A DNA stretch of 64,000 nt. Origin: Hydractinia symbiolongicarpus. Its lineage: Eukaryota; Cnidaria; Hydrozoa; Anthoathecata; Hydractiniidae. The stretch lies in the NCBI RefSeq assembly GCF_029227915.1, contig NC_079884.1, positions 11,718,001 through 11,782,000 of the forward strand, written 5' to 3'. The first letter of the stretch is position 1, and every line of letters starts with the position of its first letter. Position numbers and translations under genes: made by a program. Below the pieces are notes generated by a model. That model was not told the DNA's origin and searched no databases. It worked only from the letters and a program-made list of their open reading frames with translations. Below are positions 46,011 to 56,579 of the stretch, piece by piece.

Positions 46011-46904
46011 CGCTTTTGTTTGATCAAGTACTGTAATAAACGCAAAAAGAAGAAGAAGAAGAATTATTAACCTATCTGAACTTTCCCAATTAGCAAAATC
46101 TATAAACTATCAGCAAACAAACTAAAGGCGCTCTAAGACGTGCTTTTCAACTACAATTTCACTACTGTCAATACCGATTTCAATCCTCGATTGGTGCTTA
46201 AAGTATTTACGTGACAATGTCAAAAGTATATTATTTGCATTGCACAAAGTTTATTGTTGCAAGTAAGGCGCAAAAATTTTTCAGATAATACCTAATTAAA
46301 AGTGGTTTTCCAGCTAGAATGATGTTATTGTTGAACTTAGGATGTCGCGCAAATTTTTTTTATGGCTTTCGTATCCCAATGAGCTAACACACATGTTTGT
46401 GCCAATTTTTGTGGCTATACGGTGTCTTCTTCGTAACTTTTAGAGGGAAAGGGGTGGTATGCATAAAACGGTGCACAATAACTAACTAACTAAAAATTAA
46501 AGGCAATAATTTGAAATTCCAAAGTCGATGGTATTGTTAACATTTTTTTCTGACATCATCATTTCTTTAAAAATATATTTTCCTTTTTTTAGCATTTCAT
46601 TTCATATTTTATTTGCCGCCGAGTCAAAAATCAAAAATCTATGACAAAAGTGCTATAATGAAAAAATTCACGTTCAAAACAACCTGATTCATGTTATGTA
46701 GATACAGCAGCAATGCACTTGAAAGATATTTGACCGAACATACTTGCTTTAAGGCATAGACGCATAGGTCCATGACGGTAGACGCTAAATAATAGAAAAT
46801 TAAAAATTTAAAAAAAAAATTTAATCTATAGAGCAAAAAAAACTTAAATCGTTCAAGAGAAACAGCCGTCTGTTGGTGTGTGTTTTTTGCGCCTTTTAAA
46901 ATCA
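46011..46904. other. Spacer, no gene recognised
   Basis: Includes a GAA microsatellite near 46050-46065. A single short match to the intron-20 satellite unit (aagtttattgttgcaa) lies at 46248-46263. The rest is AT-rich with no coding signal. Confidence 0.4.
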
Positions 46905-47040
46905 TCCCATCATCCCCAGGGTTTGATGCCTATTGTAAAAGCCGCTAGCGCCTTTTATAACGGCTAACTTTGCCGCCATCCTTTGACGCCAAAAGGAAAA
47001 AACCTGGGGACGAAGTTTTTCCCCAGCACGCTTTGAAAGA
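46905..47040. repeat. Short hairpin MITE, 'cctggggacg' ends
   Basis: Left end 'catcatccccaggg' and right end 'aacctggggacgaag' are inverted. The interior holds 'agccgctagcgcc' and is GC-richer than its surroundings. Same family ends as at 26535-26615 and 30020-30045. Confidence 0.5.
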
Positions 47041-47397
47041 GCGCGCTAATTCTAAAAAGGTGGTTGTTGAATAGTAATAAAGTTAAGACTTCGCTATATA
47101 AATTATGTTGAAATCTTTTATAAAACAACATTTAGCTAAAGTACGCGATCATTCTTTTTTGTGCGTAGGTACCATATATGGTCAGGAAAAACCAAATTAA
47201 TATTTTCGCAAACATAGTGTAAAAATATACTATTTGTTGATTTTTAACTATAGAATGATTACCACGTAATTATTTTAACACGTGCGATGTTTGCGAAGAA
47301 CATTTGAATTACAAAACAGGTTTGTCGTAAAGAGACAGTGCTGCTAGGTAACCGCTCGGATATGCCCCTGCAATGCCGGATGCATATCATGTTGACA

Positions 47398-47404
47398 TAT
47401 AAAA
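47398..47404 (+). promoter_or_regulatory. TATA-like box ahead of the GT7 gene
   Basis: TATAAAA lies 27 bases before the first in-frame ATG of the glycosyltransferase. If it is a working TATA box, transcription would begin almost at that ATG, which would favour the second Met at 47455 as the start. Confidence 0.3.
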
Positions 47405-47430
47405 AGCGATGAATTTCGGCCTTTTAATAG

Positions 47431-48624
47431 ATGTTAATTGTCAGAAGACATAGCATGGAAAAAACACTAAAATATTTCCTTAATTTTCTCTTAGGTTTTA
47501 TGTTTTGTATGCTAATATTATGGTCAGAAAATATCAGAAATTGTTCGTTAGAGAATATTTATGTTAAGTGCTGTAACGGAAGCATCAAACACGTCAGAAA
47601 GAAATTTCCTGAGCATAAACACAATAACAATATTCGCAAAGACAAAAAGGAAGAAGAACGAAAGTTGGTTGGTGTTTGTAGCGGTGATTTTAAGCGTTGG
47701 CATCAACGTGATGATAGATACGACAACCAAGAAGAAATTAAAACATATCATGGAATACACTGCAATAGTTCAGTTAAAACAACATGCATTAGCGATACGT
47801 TAGTTGGTCCGTTGCATGTCCACAAAGAGCGAATCACCTTAGATTGGCTGCATGAAACAGAGCTCAGCTTTGTCAACAATGGCGGTTGGTGGAGTCCTGT
47901 AGATTGTCACGAAAAACAGCAAACCGCGATTGTGATTCCATTTCGAGACAGGGAAGAACATCTTGCCATTCTTCTTCGTCAGCTTCATCCAATACTTTAT
48001 CGAAACAATTTACATTACAGAATATTCGTTATTGAGCAAAGTGACAACTACACATTTAATCGAGCCAAGCTAATGAATGTGGGTTATCAAGAAGCTGGTA
48101 AATATTTTCCATACTCGTGCTTTGTGTTTCATGATGTCGATTTAATCCCCGAAAATGATCGCATAAATTACGCTTGTAAACATTCTCCGATGCATTTATC
48201 TGTAGGTATAGATAAATTCCGCTATATCCTCACTTACCCTGAATTATTTGGAGGAATAGAAATGTTTTTGTCGCAAGATTTCAAAAGAATAAATGGATTT
48301 TCTAATTCTTTTTGGAACTGGGGTGCGGAGGACGATAACTTATACAGGAGATGTAAAAAACACAACCTGACAATACACAGACAGTCAATACAAATTGCTC
48401 GATATACCATGCTAAAGCACCACGATAATCGAGACAATGCACCACCGCACGATGTGAGAACGTCTTTCTTAAGGAACTCTTTAAATTATTTTGTTCAGGA
48501 CGGATTGGGTAATCTTCAATATGACCTCATCGATAGGATAGAGCATTCGCTTTTTACCTTAATTAAAGTAGATTTAAGAAAAGACAGAGATAAACTGTTT
48601 GGGGTAGGCGAGTTTCCACGCTAA
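47431..48624 (+). CDS. Beta-1,4-glycosyltransferase, GT7 family (B4GALT-like)
   Basis: A single exon of 397 residues. An in-frame TAG directly precedes the ATG; a second Met at 47455 is an alternative start. It is a type II Golgi protein: a short cytosolic tail, a helix at about 12-31 (LKYFLNFLLGFMFCMLILW), a variable stem, then the catalytic domain from about 145. Family motifs are IPFRDREEHL, FNRAKLMNVGYQEA, the metal-binding FHDVDLIPENDR, FGGIEMFLSQDF, WNWGAEDDN with the catalytic Asp, and MLKHH (metal-binding M and H). Members transfer Gal or GalNAc from UDP-sugar to GlcNAc. At the position of bovine B4GalT1 Tyr289, the sequence YPELFGG has Leu. That change is known to allow UDP-GalNAc, so a LacdiNAc-type GalNAc transferase is likely. 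Intronless structure is unusual for the family and may mean a retrocopy that remains open. Confidence 0.9.
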   Translation: MLIVRRHSMEKTLKYFLNFLLGFMFCMLILWSENIRNCSLENIYVKCCNGSIKHVRKKFPEHKHNNNIRKDKKEEERKLVGVCSGDFKRWHQRDDRYDNQEEIKTYHGIHCNSSVKTTCISDTLVGPLHVHKERITLDWLHETELSFVNNGGWWSPVDCHEKQQTAIVIPFRDREEHLAILLRQLHPILYRNNLHYRIFVIEQSDNYTFNRAKLMNVGYQEAGKYFPYSCFVFHDVDLIPENDRINYACKHSPMHLSVGIDKFRYILTYPELFGGIEMFLSQDFKRINGFSNSFWNWGAEDDNLYRRCKKHNLTIHRQSIQIARYTMLKHHDNRDNAPPHDVRTSFLRNSLNYFVQDGLGNLQYDLIDRIEHSLFTLIKVDLRKDRDKLFGVGEFPR

Positions 48625-49240
48625 GAAAAGTGATTAGCTACCGGATAATGTTAAACCACAGCTATGTCCCATCAAGACCATCAACTTTTAAAATTATTTA
48701 TCAACGAAGTTAGGTGGTATCTCGAAAATTGAAAGATGTAGAAGCTGAACAAACAGCCTTTAGTTTAATTCTCACATATCAAATTTTAACTTTTATTTTT
48801 TTTTTAAAAACTTAGCGACCATATTTGAAATTAAGTATAAATTTAAAAAATACTTGTTGTCCATATGTTAGTTCTTGTATTGATCCCAGTACCGTAAGCC
48901 ACTATATCTATTATCTAAATGCCGCTAAGTGCCGCAATAAGCTCGAGCAACTGACAGGTGCTTTCAGTTGCTTGAAATTCATGTCATGGCTGATCGTAAC
49001 GCTCAGAAGATTTTTAGAAAAAAATAATCTCATAATGGCTACTTCTTAGTGCAGTTGACAGCAATTCCTTGTGTTCCGACACATATTGTCTGGCTGACCC
49101 ATCTTGGCCGCAAAACGGCAACAACCATATTGTCCGAATCCATCCCAAATTGTCGGGATAAGTAAAATACACTTTTCTCGCTTGATTAATTTTCAACAAA
49201 TATATCTTTTCAGACCCTCAATAAGACCTTTTATTGAAAT
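48625..49240. other. 3' flank of the GT7 gene
   Basis: AT-rich sequence with no gene. No close AATAAA was found after the stop. Motifs such as 'catattgtccgaatccatccc' near 49130 begin the repeat block that follows. Confidence 0.4.
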
Positions 49241-49475
49241 TTACAACAACAAGAACATTCTCATAGAACTTGGGAAGGCATATACCTCCTACCTATATGG
49301 TCTTAACCCTTCTTGGTCAATATGGGCAGGCATAAAGCCTTTACCAATATTGTCTTAGTTGTTCCAGACAACATTGGCAGGCATATAACCTTTACCCATA
49401 TTTTGCCATACTAGTTGTTTAAACCAGAAAAAACCTTCTCGGACAGCATGGGCAGGCACAAATTGGATAAAAAAC
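49240..49475 (+). repeat. Imperfect tandem repeat, about 70-bp unit
   Basis: Three or four degenerate copies of a unit with 'tgggcaggcataaagccttt', 'accaatattgtctta' and 'agacaacattggcaggcata'. Confidence 0.6.
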
Positions 49476-50149
49476 ACAAATACAGTAAGTATTCTTACCA
49501 CCTTTTTAAATAAATGAATAAATATTAGTATTATTTATTGTAAAACTGTCGCATTTATTGAGAGACAGACAGTACAGGTTAAGTTGACTTCAAATTTTCA
49601 ACAAAACGTAATGCAATATGAGTGTCCACTAATACTGAAAATAATACCATATGAGTTGTCGTATGAGTATGTCATATGAGTTTAAATGAATCTAGTAGCC
49701 TGTGTTGACATACAATGATGTGTTAAACCTTGCTCACACTGATGGTATTCAGAGAGTTAGGCGTTAAAGGCGTTAATAAATATGCAGTGTGAATGGTTGG
49801 CGTTAACAGTGTTGAAACTTTCCTTTATTTCCGTACTAGGGCGGTGTTAGTTTAGAAATTTTCAAATCAAATGTTTCACTTCACAAAATGAACGTTTTTT
49901 ACGTCAAAAATCAAATGTTTTAGAATGAAAACATTCTTGCTAAGCAACATGGCGGAACAAACAGACCATAAATTGTCCGAAACTGTTCAGCAATAATATA
50001 AAAAATTAAAAGACAAAAACGTAAAGAATGTGAATAAAGTGCATGAAAACGACCATACTGTCTGTTTTCCTCCCTAAATATTTTCCTTTAATCCTATCGT
50101 AAGACCAGAAGTAAATGAGATGCTGCTGCTTTTTTCATCGCATTCTTCA
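49476..50149. other. Spacer, no gene recognised
   Basis: Contains 'gcgttaaaggcgttaata' and 'ggcgttaacagtgttg' near 49760-49820, wording related to repeat E, and a 'catatgagt' motif repeated near 49650-49680. No coding signal. Confidence 0.35.
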
Positions 50150-50560
50150 TTTTTATCAACTATGACAAGATGAAACATAGAACTAATTGCGTTAGCGATG
50201 TTATATCCTTAACGTAGTGTAAATGGAATTAGTTAACACCTTAACACGAAAACACCTTTTCCACAACTTAACGCTGATAACGCTTTTAAGCCATAACCGC
50301 TATAAACACCATTAGCACCATCAATGTTATAAAGGCTTTCAGATTGATAGGCCGAATTGAGACAATTGCTAATGTAAGCCTTGGTATCATCAAACTTTTT
50401 AAACAAGGATTTGTTCCCTTCGTATAGAATGACTTGGTAGGCACCAATCAGCAGATTTCAGGAAGTTGTCCAACTCTGCAGTAATTTTACTGGTGTATTC
50501 TGCAGTCTCAAGGCGACAGAAAAGGTTGGGAAAAGAGAATGCTAGGAACCACAGACTTTG
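50150..50560. repeat. Dispersed repeat E, copy 2
   Basis: Second copy of 42360-42830. Both carry the 'ttaacgct' cluster and 'aacaaggatttgttcc'. On the complement, 50340-50450 reads GAYQVILYEGNKSLFKKFDD, partly kept in the other copy. This suggests a decayed coding segment of an unrecognised transposon. Confidence 0.6.
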
Positions 50561-51765
50561 GCTATGCAATACGCGAGAAAAATGTGGATCACAATTTAAC
50601 GATTATATACAGAGTGGATTGTCTTGCAGGGTTGTCCGGGATGCAAAATCTGTGCATTATCTGTCTTATCGTGCTGTCTTTGTAAATAATTTTTAGACAA
50701 CGTCGGTGGTCGTTCTGTGGACATGATGTTGTATATGAAAGAAAAAAAAGAAGACTGGCTTCCGATTGCTTCTGTTCTTTTGGTGTGATTGTCTTGTGCT
50801 CGTTGGTTCTATATCGCTTTTTTATGAGGAAAGGCACTACAAAAGAAGGTGTAATAAATTAGCTGACAGGGTTATGTTGTTCTGTATCGATGTGTGCAAA
50901 CTGTTTACCACAAAGTTGATTTCTTAGTACGCCAATTCTTACGTCAAATGTGTTAGTTCTGCGGATGATGTCACCAGTGTCAGTTCGTTTACTTAGACAT
51001 GCTAAAGAAAGTTTGTTGTGAAGGGGTACGTAATGCTGTTGGCAGCGAAGATGTTTTAAGGCACCACTTCTGTGGACTAAATAACGGACGTACCTGTAGA
51101 AACTGGTGGTAAGCTGAGGCGGAAGGGACAATTGCTCCTCCTCCCCGCCTAAATAGTTTTGAAAGATTAAGAACAAAACATAACCGGCAACGAGATTTTC
51201 TAATACATCAATTGCTTTGTTGTTACAAGATCTAAACCCTCTATTGATTTAATAGAATATGATTCACCTCACTTGTACCTTCTGACCATAGTTTATAGAA
51301 AAAAACTCTGGTCTTGAAGCGCATTGTTTTTTACCATTGTTCTGTGACATAACTCGCGCAAATTTTAAAATACATCACGTGATAAAAGTGAATGCACAAA
51401 GATCAAAATGGCGGACGACTTATTTCTTAGTTTAGGGCTAGAACCTTTGATTTATTGGTCCTGATGAGACATTATCATACAAGCATAATCACTTTTCTGG
51501 GACCTTTAACAAGTGTGAAGGAATTGGGGATTGTACTGAACAGTGGATAGAACATTCTAACAACGTTGCTGCACAATATCAGACTTATAGCACACATAAA
51601 AGTCATAACACCTTAAAAAAAAAATATTTTGCACAAAATCTGGTTCCATATCATACATATCACCTGCATATGCTGGTTCATGTAGTGACCGATTCATAAC
51701 AGAAGACACAAATGTTACAAAAATGTCACTCCTAATTTTATCAAAAAGGTTTTAACATACAAGAT
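50561..51765. other. Spacer before the transposase relic
   Basis: If a full DDE transposase once lay here on the + strand, its N-terminal part is no longer readable. No domain was seen on either strand. Confidence 0.35.
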
Positions 51766-52017
51766 TTGTTCTTATCACATCAGGTAACCTGTGTTTTGCC
51801 CCCATTGGTTCGTCAAAAGAGACAGCTTACTCGATCAGAGGTATATCATGGTAAACGTGTTGCTAGAACAAGGATCCACATAAAAGGAGTGATGGGAAGA
51901 TTAAAGGAATTTAGAATCCTTTGTAATACTTTATCAGTATCAATGACTGATCTATGTGACCACATTTGGACAATAGCTGGGGCAATATTAAATATGCAAC
52001 CACCTTTGGTAAAATAA
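51766..52017 (+). pseudogene. DDE_Tnp_4-type transposase, C-terminal relic
   Basis: The last 80 or so residues of a cut-and-paste transposase: LPPLVRQKRQLTRSEV, VARTRIHIKGVMGRLKEFRI, then SVSMTDLCDHIWTIAGAILN and NMQPPLVK before the stop. In active relatives, the motif RIHVER carries the third catalytic acid. Here it reads RIHIKG, so the Glu is lost. No upstream catalytic domain is seen. The frame ends tail to tail with the - strand relic at 52000-52900. Confidence 0.7.
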
Positions 52018-52900
52018 TATTCAAGTACTCCCTTCAATTTACCGACCACCAGTTCCTTCATATTTAATGGTTTGCTTGCCACTGGTGTTACTTCATTATA
52101 ACTGTGCTCACAAACAATATTACTGTCTTTGAAGCACAGAACAGAAGCTTTGCCTTCTGATGCTGATACAAGTTCGTTCCAGTTAATAGTTGAATGTCGC
52201 TCTTGAGATGGACGAGGATCAAACATATTTCTCGGACATTTTATAGGAAGATCTCTGTTTTCTGGATGAGGTCTTTTGAAGTTAACTAAGTTTAAGGGTA
52301 CAGGCTGATGAACTTTAACCTTTTTGGTACAGTTTCTTGCCACTTTTGTTTTTAGAAGTGCAAGTTTTGTTAAGTCCCAGTGATACTTTATTTTCGACAA
52401 AATGTAACAGTGCGAAAATATGCTTGTACGACTCGTTGTATCCTTGTACATTATAGGGTGTTTCACTAACTGTTGTTTGTGGCACTACATTACCTCGAAT
52501 GAGACAATACTTTAAACAACTTGAATTATTGTTAAATTCAACATTCCTAACATGACCTGCAAACATCATATTGTGGCCTTCTTTGCAACCGTTTTCTGAA
52601 ATACATTTTTTTGCATAGTCCCTGAGACAGCTTGTGGTGATGTGTGGAAAGTATAAGAAGGAATTCATCCAGCCTAATGTTAATTCCTCAGAAAAAAAGA
52701 ATTTTGGTACAGTCACCACATAATTTTGCACCTCTTCGATCCTGTATCTCTCTGCTTTTCTCCTCCAAGGACGTAAACACTGGAAGTTCAAGTAACTGAG
52801 CAGCTAGGACTGTCTTAATTAAATCAGCTTTTCTACTCCCTCCCTCAGATAAAGATATACCTCGGGAAGACAAATATTTCTTAAGTGCCTCTACATTCCA
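51990..52900 (-). pseudogene. SAP / SWIM / YqaJ-family protein relic
   Basis: Three frames must be joined to follow the family on the - strand. Near 52900-52780 is a SAP-like start (LKKYLSSRGISLSEGG, KADLIKTVLAAQLLELPVF). Next, 52700-52380 is a SWIM-type region (FPHITTSCLRDYAKKC, HVRNVEFNNNSSCLKYCLIR, VSETPYNV, YKHIFALLHFVENK). Then 52440-51990 holds the linker (NFKRPHPENRDLP, FDPRPSQERHSTINW). The CxC half of the SWIM zinc finger is deleted and its CxH reads YKH. Related genes are multi-copy in cnidarians. With frameshifts and a lost zinc finger this copy is dead. The YqaJ nuclease part is not seen. Confidence 0.6.
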
Positions 52901-53199
52901 TTATATTAATTCTTTTTCAGTAAAAACCATGATTAAAACAAATACAATCCAACAAATTCTTCTGTTGACACTAAGATACCCCAGTCGTCCGGAGATGCAT
53001 TGCGAAAGCGGGAAATTCAAAATGGCGTCGCTATCGATCAAAAGGTCTACTGTTTTCTGTTGTGAACTGTCGCTTAGCGTGCGTGCATCTACTTTGGTCA
53101 AGTGACCATTTGAACTTTATACAAAGAGATAAAACAATACGCTTCCAGACCAGAGTTTTTTTTTCTATAGACTATGTTCTGACCAATATTTAGAAGAGT

Positions 53200-53240
53200 T
53201 TTTATAGTTTTATAGTTTTATAGTTTTATAGTTTTATAGC
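53200..53240. repeat. ttttatag minisatellite
   Basis: Five copies of an 8-bp unit, ttttatag. Confidence 0.9.
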
Positions 53241-53799
53241 ACCTCCAGTTAATACTAACTAGAGTTACATAAATTGTTCAAATGTCACTCTCAAATAATT
53301 TAAATCAAGTAGTAGTCTTTAGTATCAGCTGAACTCACGACCATCCACCATGTCTTTTTATTGTTTTTACTCCAGTGGGGGGAGAGCAGTTTGAAGTAAC
53401 TAGCCGCGTTAACGCATCAATTAGTGAAATCACTCCATCCAATCACAGCCCAGAAACGACAGCCCTGCGCCAGTGTCATGTTCGTATCGCCGTCCTGATG
53501 TGAGAAAAGATGCAAAAAAATATACAACTTTATTGCATAGTGCAATTTAGACACCTGGTTTCTGTATTATCATAACAACGTGTAGTGTTAGACATCTTGT
53601 TGCTCTATTTTCTTTAGAAGGTGAACATCTGGAAGAAAATAAAAAGATAAAAGTAAATAAAAAATGAAAGAGAATTGATTATAGATAAATTGATTAAAAA
53701 CGCAATTTTAAACAGTGTTTTCATGTGGCCGTTCTCGACCAGCGTACAAAACACCCGGATTTCAATTTGGCTTACAGATAGACAGCGAGTATTATAAAA
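53241..53799. other. Spacer, no gene recognised
   Basis: Includes a segment near 53395-53510 similar in wording to the repeat at 29830-30060 ('tcatgttcgtatcgccgtcc'). No coding signal. Confidence 0.4.
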
Positions 53800-54135
53800 T
53801 AGACTAGTCGTTAGCCCGCGGAAAGATTCGCGGGGTCGCCCGTCCTTTAAATTAACCCGTTGCAGCAAAGTGGACAAAAATATATCGCATTTGATATTAG
53901 TGCCAATTTTAAAAATTTCGTGTTTCCGCAACGGGACACGGCTTTCACGGATGCACAGACAGACAGACGACGGCTTTTATTAAAGAGACTAGTCGTTAAC
54001 CCGTGGAAAAATCCATGAGGTTGCCCGTCCTTTATATATCGCATTTTGTGTTTCCGTAACAGGACGTGGCTTTCGCGGACGTTCAAACAGACGGAATACG
54101 GCTATTATTAAAGAGACTAGTTGTAAGCCCGTGAA
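53800..54135 (-). repeat. Family C repeat array (inverted), copy 2
   Basis: About three copies of the roughly 130-bp unit: 'gactagtcgttagcccg', 'ggaaaaatccatgaggttgc', 'ccgtcctttatatatcgca', 'aacaggacgtggctttcgcg', 'cagacagacga' and 'cggctattattaaagagac'. Opposite orientation to 37480-37910. Confidence 0.85.
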
Positions 54136-54586
54136 AATGCACAGTAATTCGATCGATCATCACAGCATACTAAAATAGAACTAAATTGCATTTGGACCAC
54201 GCCCGCCTGAAAAAATTTAACTATTATTAGCTAGATTCAAATGGTCAACAAAAATATCCTTTTAAAATGAATACCATTATTTTTGTTTTTGCAATTTGGA
54301 AAACGAAATTAACGACAAAACAATAGAGCAGGTGGCACCTTCGGGGTTGTTACTTAAAACATGTTTTACCAGCTTACCGTAAATGACCGATTAAGCGCTC
54401 CGTGTCTATTAAGCGCTCTTGTCGAATAAGCGCTCCGGGGTTAGGAAAATATTTGTAAATAAGCGTCCCCTCCTCCCATTTTTTTCACTAGAGGTTTAGT
54501 AAGCTTAGCGAAAGCGTAGCATGCAATGGATAAGCCAAAAGGTAAAGCTTTAAATTGAAAAATCTTGTTGTGCCATTTTTATATGT
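54136..54586. other. Spacer with 'aagcgctc' MITE wording
   Basis: Positions about 54385-54475 carry 'gattaagcgctccg', 'attaagcgctctt' and 'aataagcgctccgg', related to the element at 19740-20036. Otherwise featureless. Confidence 0.45.
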
Positions 54587-55692
54587 TCATGCAAATCTTA
54601 AATATTTTTTGTCTTCGTCATGAACAGAAACATGGTGATGACCACTTTTTAAATCAAAAGTAGTAATATAGTATTCCTTTTCCAGATGCTGTCTAGCAAT
54701 TTTTAGATCCTCGTATTTGAACTTTGAAAAATTTAAATATTCGTTGTCATGCCTCAAATCTATGACTAATCTCAACTTTTTTCCTGCGGCAACTGTCAAA
54801 GCATTGCAGCAAAATGGCATACTTTTTACCTCTTCGATGCAACCTTGATGTAGAAGCTTGTTTATGCTGGCCTTAACGAAATCGCTGTGTCTTAGACTAG
54901 AGGCGTTGTTTTTAGCGTAGAAAGAAGGGATCTGTCTTGAAGAAAAAGGTAATCTATATCCATGCATAACCATGCTTAAAAGGAAAGGTGATGCTTCGAG
55001 GTCGCTTCGACAGAATTTGTAATTTTTCGATACTTTTCCGACAACGCTTTGCGTAGTCTCCTGATGCTCCGAAATTATCCCTAATAAAAAAGTCGATTTC
55101 CTCGATTCGGACTATATATACCTAAACTTCAACGCATATTTAAGCCACAAAAATTACAAAAACATGTAAAGTAATAATTAACTTTTATATGTCCTGGTTA
55201 AAGAAGCAGAATGTCTACAAGAACTTGAACTGCTCGGATTTCTTTTGAATGGGTATTGCGAATAGAAATCTCCATTCTACCACCACCCCAACAACTCTGC
55301 TTCGAATAACCTTTGTAATTTCTCTTAAAAGGATGAAGCGCATTAGACTTATCAAAGCCTCTCTTATCACTTCTGGATTTCTTTCTGTTTTCTATTTTCG
55401 CGTTGGCTGATCTTATTGCCCTGCTTATCCTTTTCTCGTCGTCAGAGTCTGACGCCATATCATCGCTTAAGTACTCATTAACTATCGCCCAATTTTCTCT
55501 TTCATCCAGTCTAATCAATTTCACACGTTTGCGTATTAACTTCTTACCTTTCTCTAGGTTTTCTTGGGCCAATTCGAGGTTCTTGTTTGTAACTCCTTCC
55601 TCGGTCTTAGTTAGTGTAAAATTGGATGTATCCAGGCTGGGCGCTTTAGCATGGGTATAATTCTTGTCGCAAATCCAGTGGAGAGCTCCCAC
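54587..55692 (-). pseudogene. DIRS/gypsy-like retroelement relic: gag and RT
   Basis: On the - strand, a gag-like frame (55692-55198) comes first, with DSDDEKRISRAIRSANAKI and basic KKSRSDKRGF. A reverse transcriptase N-terminal part follows at 54973-54587 (GCIEEVKSMPFCCNALTVA, KKLRLVIDLRHDNEYLN, FKYEDL, TTFDLKSGHHHVSVHDEDKK). The RT reads as the fingers and first catalytic Asp (FDLKSG). It stops before the YxDD box, and the frames between the two parts are broken. The gag style and RT motifs are like DIRS elements of cnidarians, but gypsy is not excluded. No recombinase or integrase is seen. Confidence 0.65.
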
Positions 55693-55814
55693 CGATACAG
55701 AGACCCGGTGTTGAAAAACAGTCGACCAGTGTTTTTTTTATTTTGCGGAATATGTTCCCGTGAAAGTTCAAAAATTAATCGTGACACTGAGTGTTTAATG
55801 CAAGTATCGTGCCG

Positions 55815-55905
55815 CACATCGGTATAGGCGTAAAACCCTTTCACAACTTCGGTTTGAATAAAAATACAGGAAACAGCCCGTCATCCCCCCCCCAGCCTAA
55901 ACAAC
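55815..55905 (-). repeat. Family A repeat remnant (inverted)
   Basis: 'ggcgtaaaaccctttcacaa', 'cttcggtttgaataaaaa' and 'aggaaacagcccgt', followed by a C run and 'agcctaa', are the complement of the left edge of the block at 31386. Confidence 0.7.
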
Positions 55906-56579
55906 CACTAAGCAATTTGTGGGTAAAAAATCCCTAGTTATAAGTATCACAATTTAATTGAGACTGTTGTCTCCTTTTAAATCAATAGACTTTAGATTTT
56001 CGCCAAAGTTTATTACAGTATGAGATGTAGCTACTAACTGCATTTACCACAAAAATACTATGTAAAAACATTGTTGCAGCCAACTGGTATTTTGCTACTT
56101 TTAGTTTTTAGCTAGAGGTATCTAACAGCTAATAGCCACAACCCCAGTTGCAGAAAATCAGATAGGTTAAGATGACACAATAAGACATAACAACTGGCTA
56201 GGATTGCTAGTATAAGAATTACTTATAACAAACTGAAAACCTTGAAAAGAATGGCAATGAATAACGCTAGTTATCTAGTTATTCCTTTTTTCAAATCTAT
56301 TGGTTTGATTAAGATTTATATATAGCTAGGAAACGTGACAATATATTTATCTTAACATATGAAAATAAAAGTTACAATTTTAAAAGCTTGTAGAAAATAA
56401 AAAGGTTAGAAAATGACTGTTCTATATTCCTTCGTTGGCAAATTGAGCCCGCAAAGAACTTAAATCGGTAATTGGCATCGGGTTTGGTGATTGGTCTACA
56501 TGCTATGTGCGAGCGGCAAAAACAAAATCAGTGAAAATGGGATTCTGTTTAGATCTCGAAAAATATTTCGTGCCTGATT
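55906..56579. other. Spacer, no gene recognised
   Basis: AT-rich. Near 56475-56540, 'ggtgattggtctac' and 'tgcgagcggcaaaaacaaaa' match the leader of the family C fragment at 1400-1450. Confidence 0.4.
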
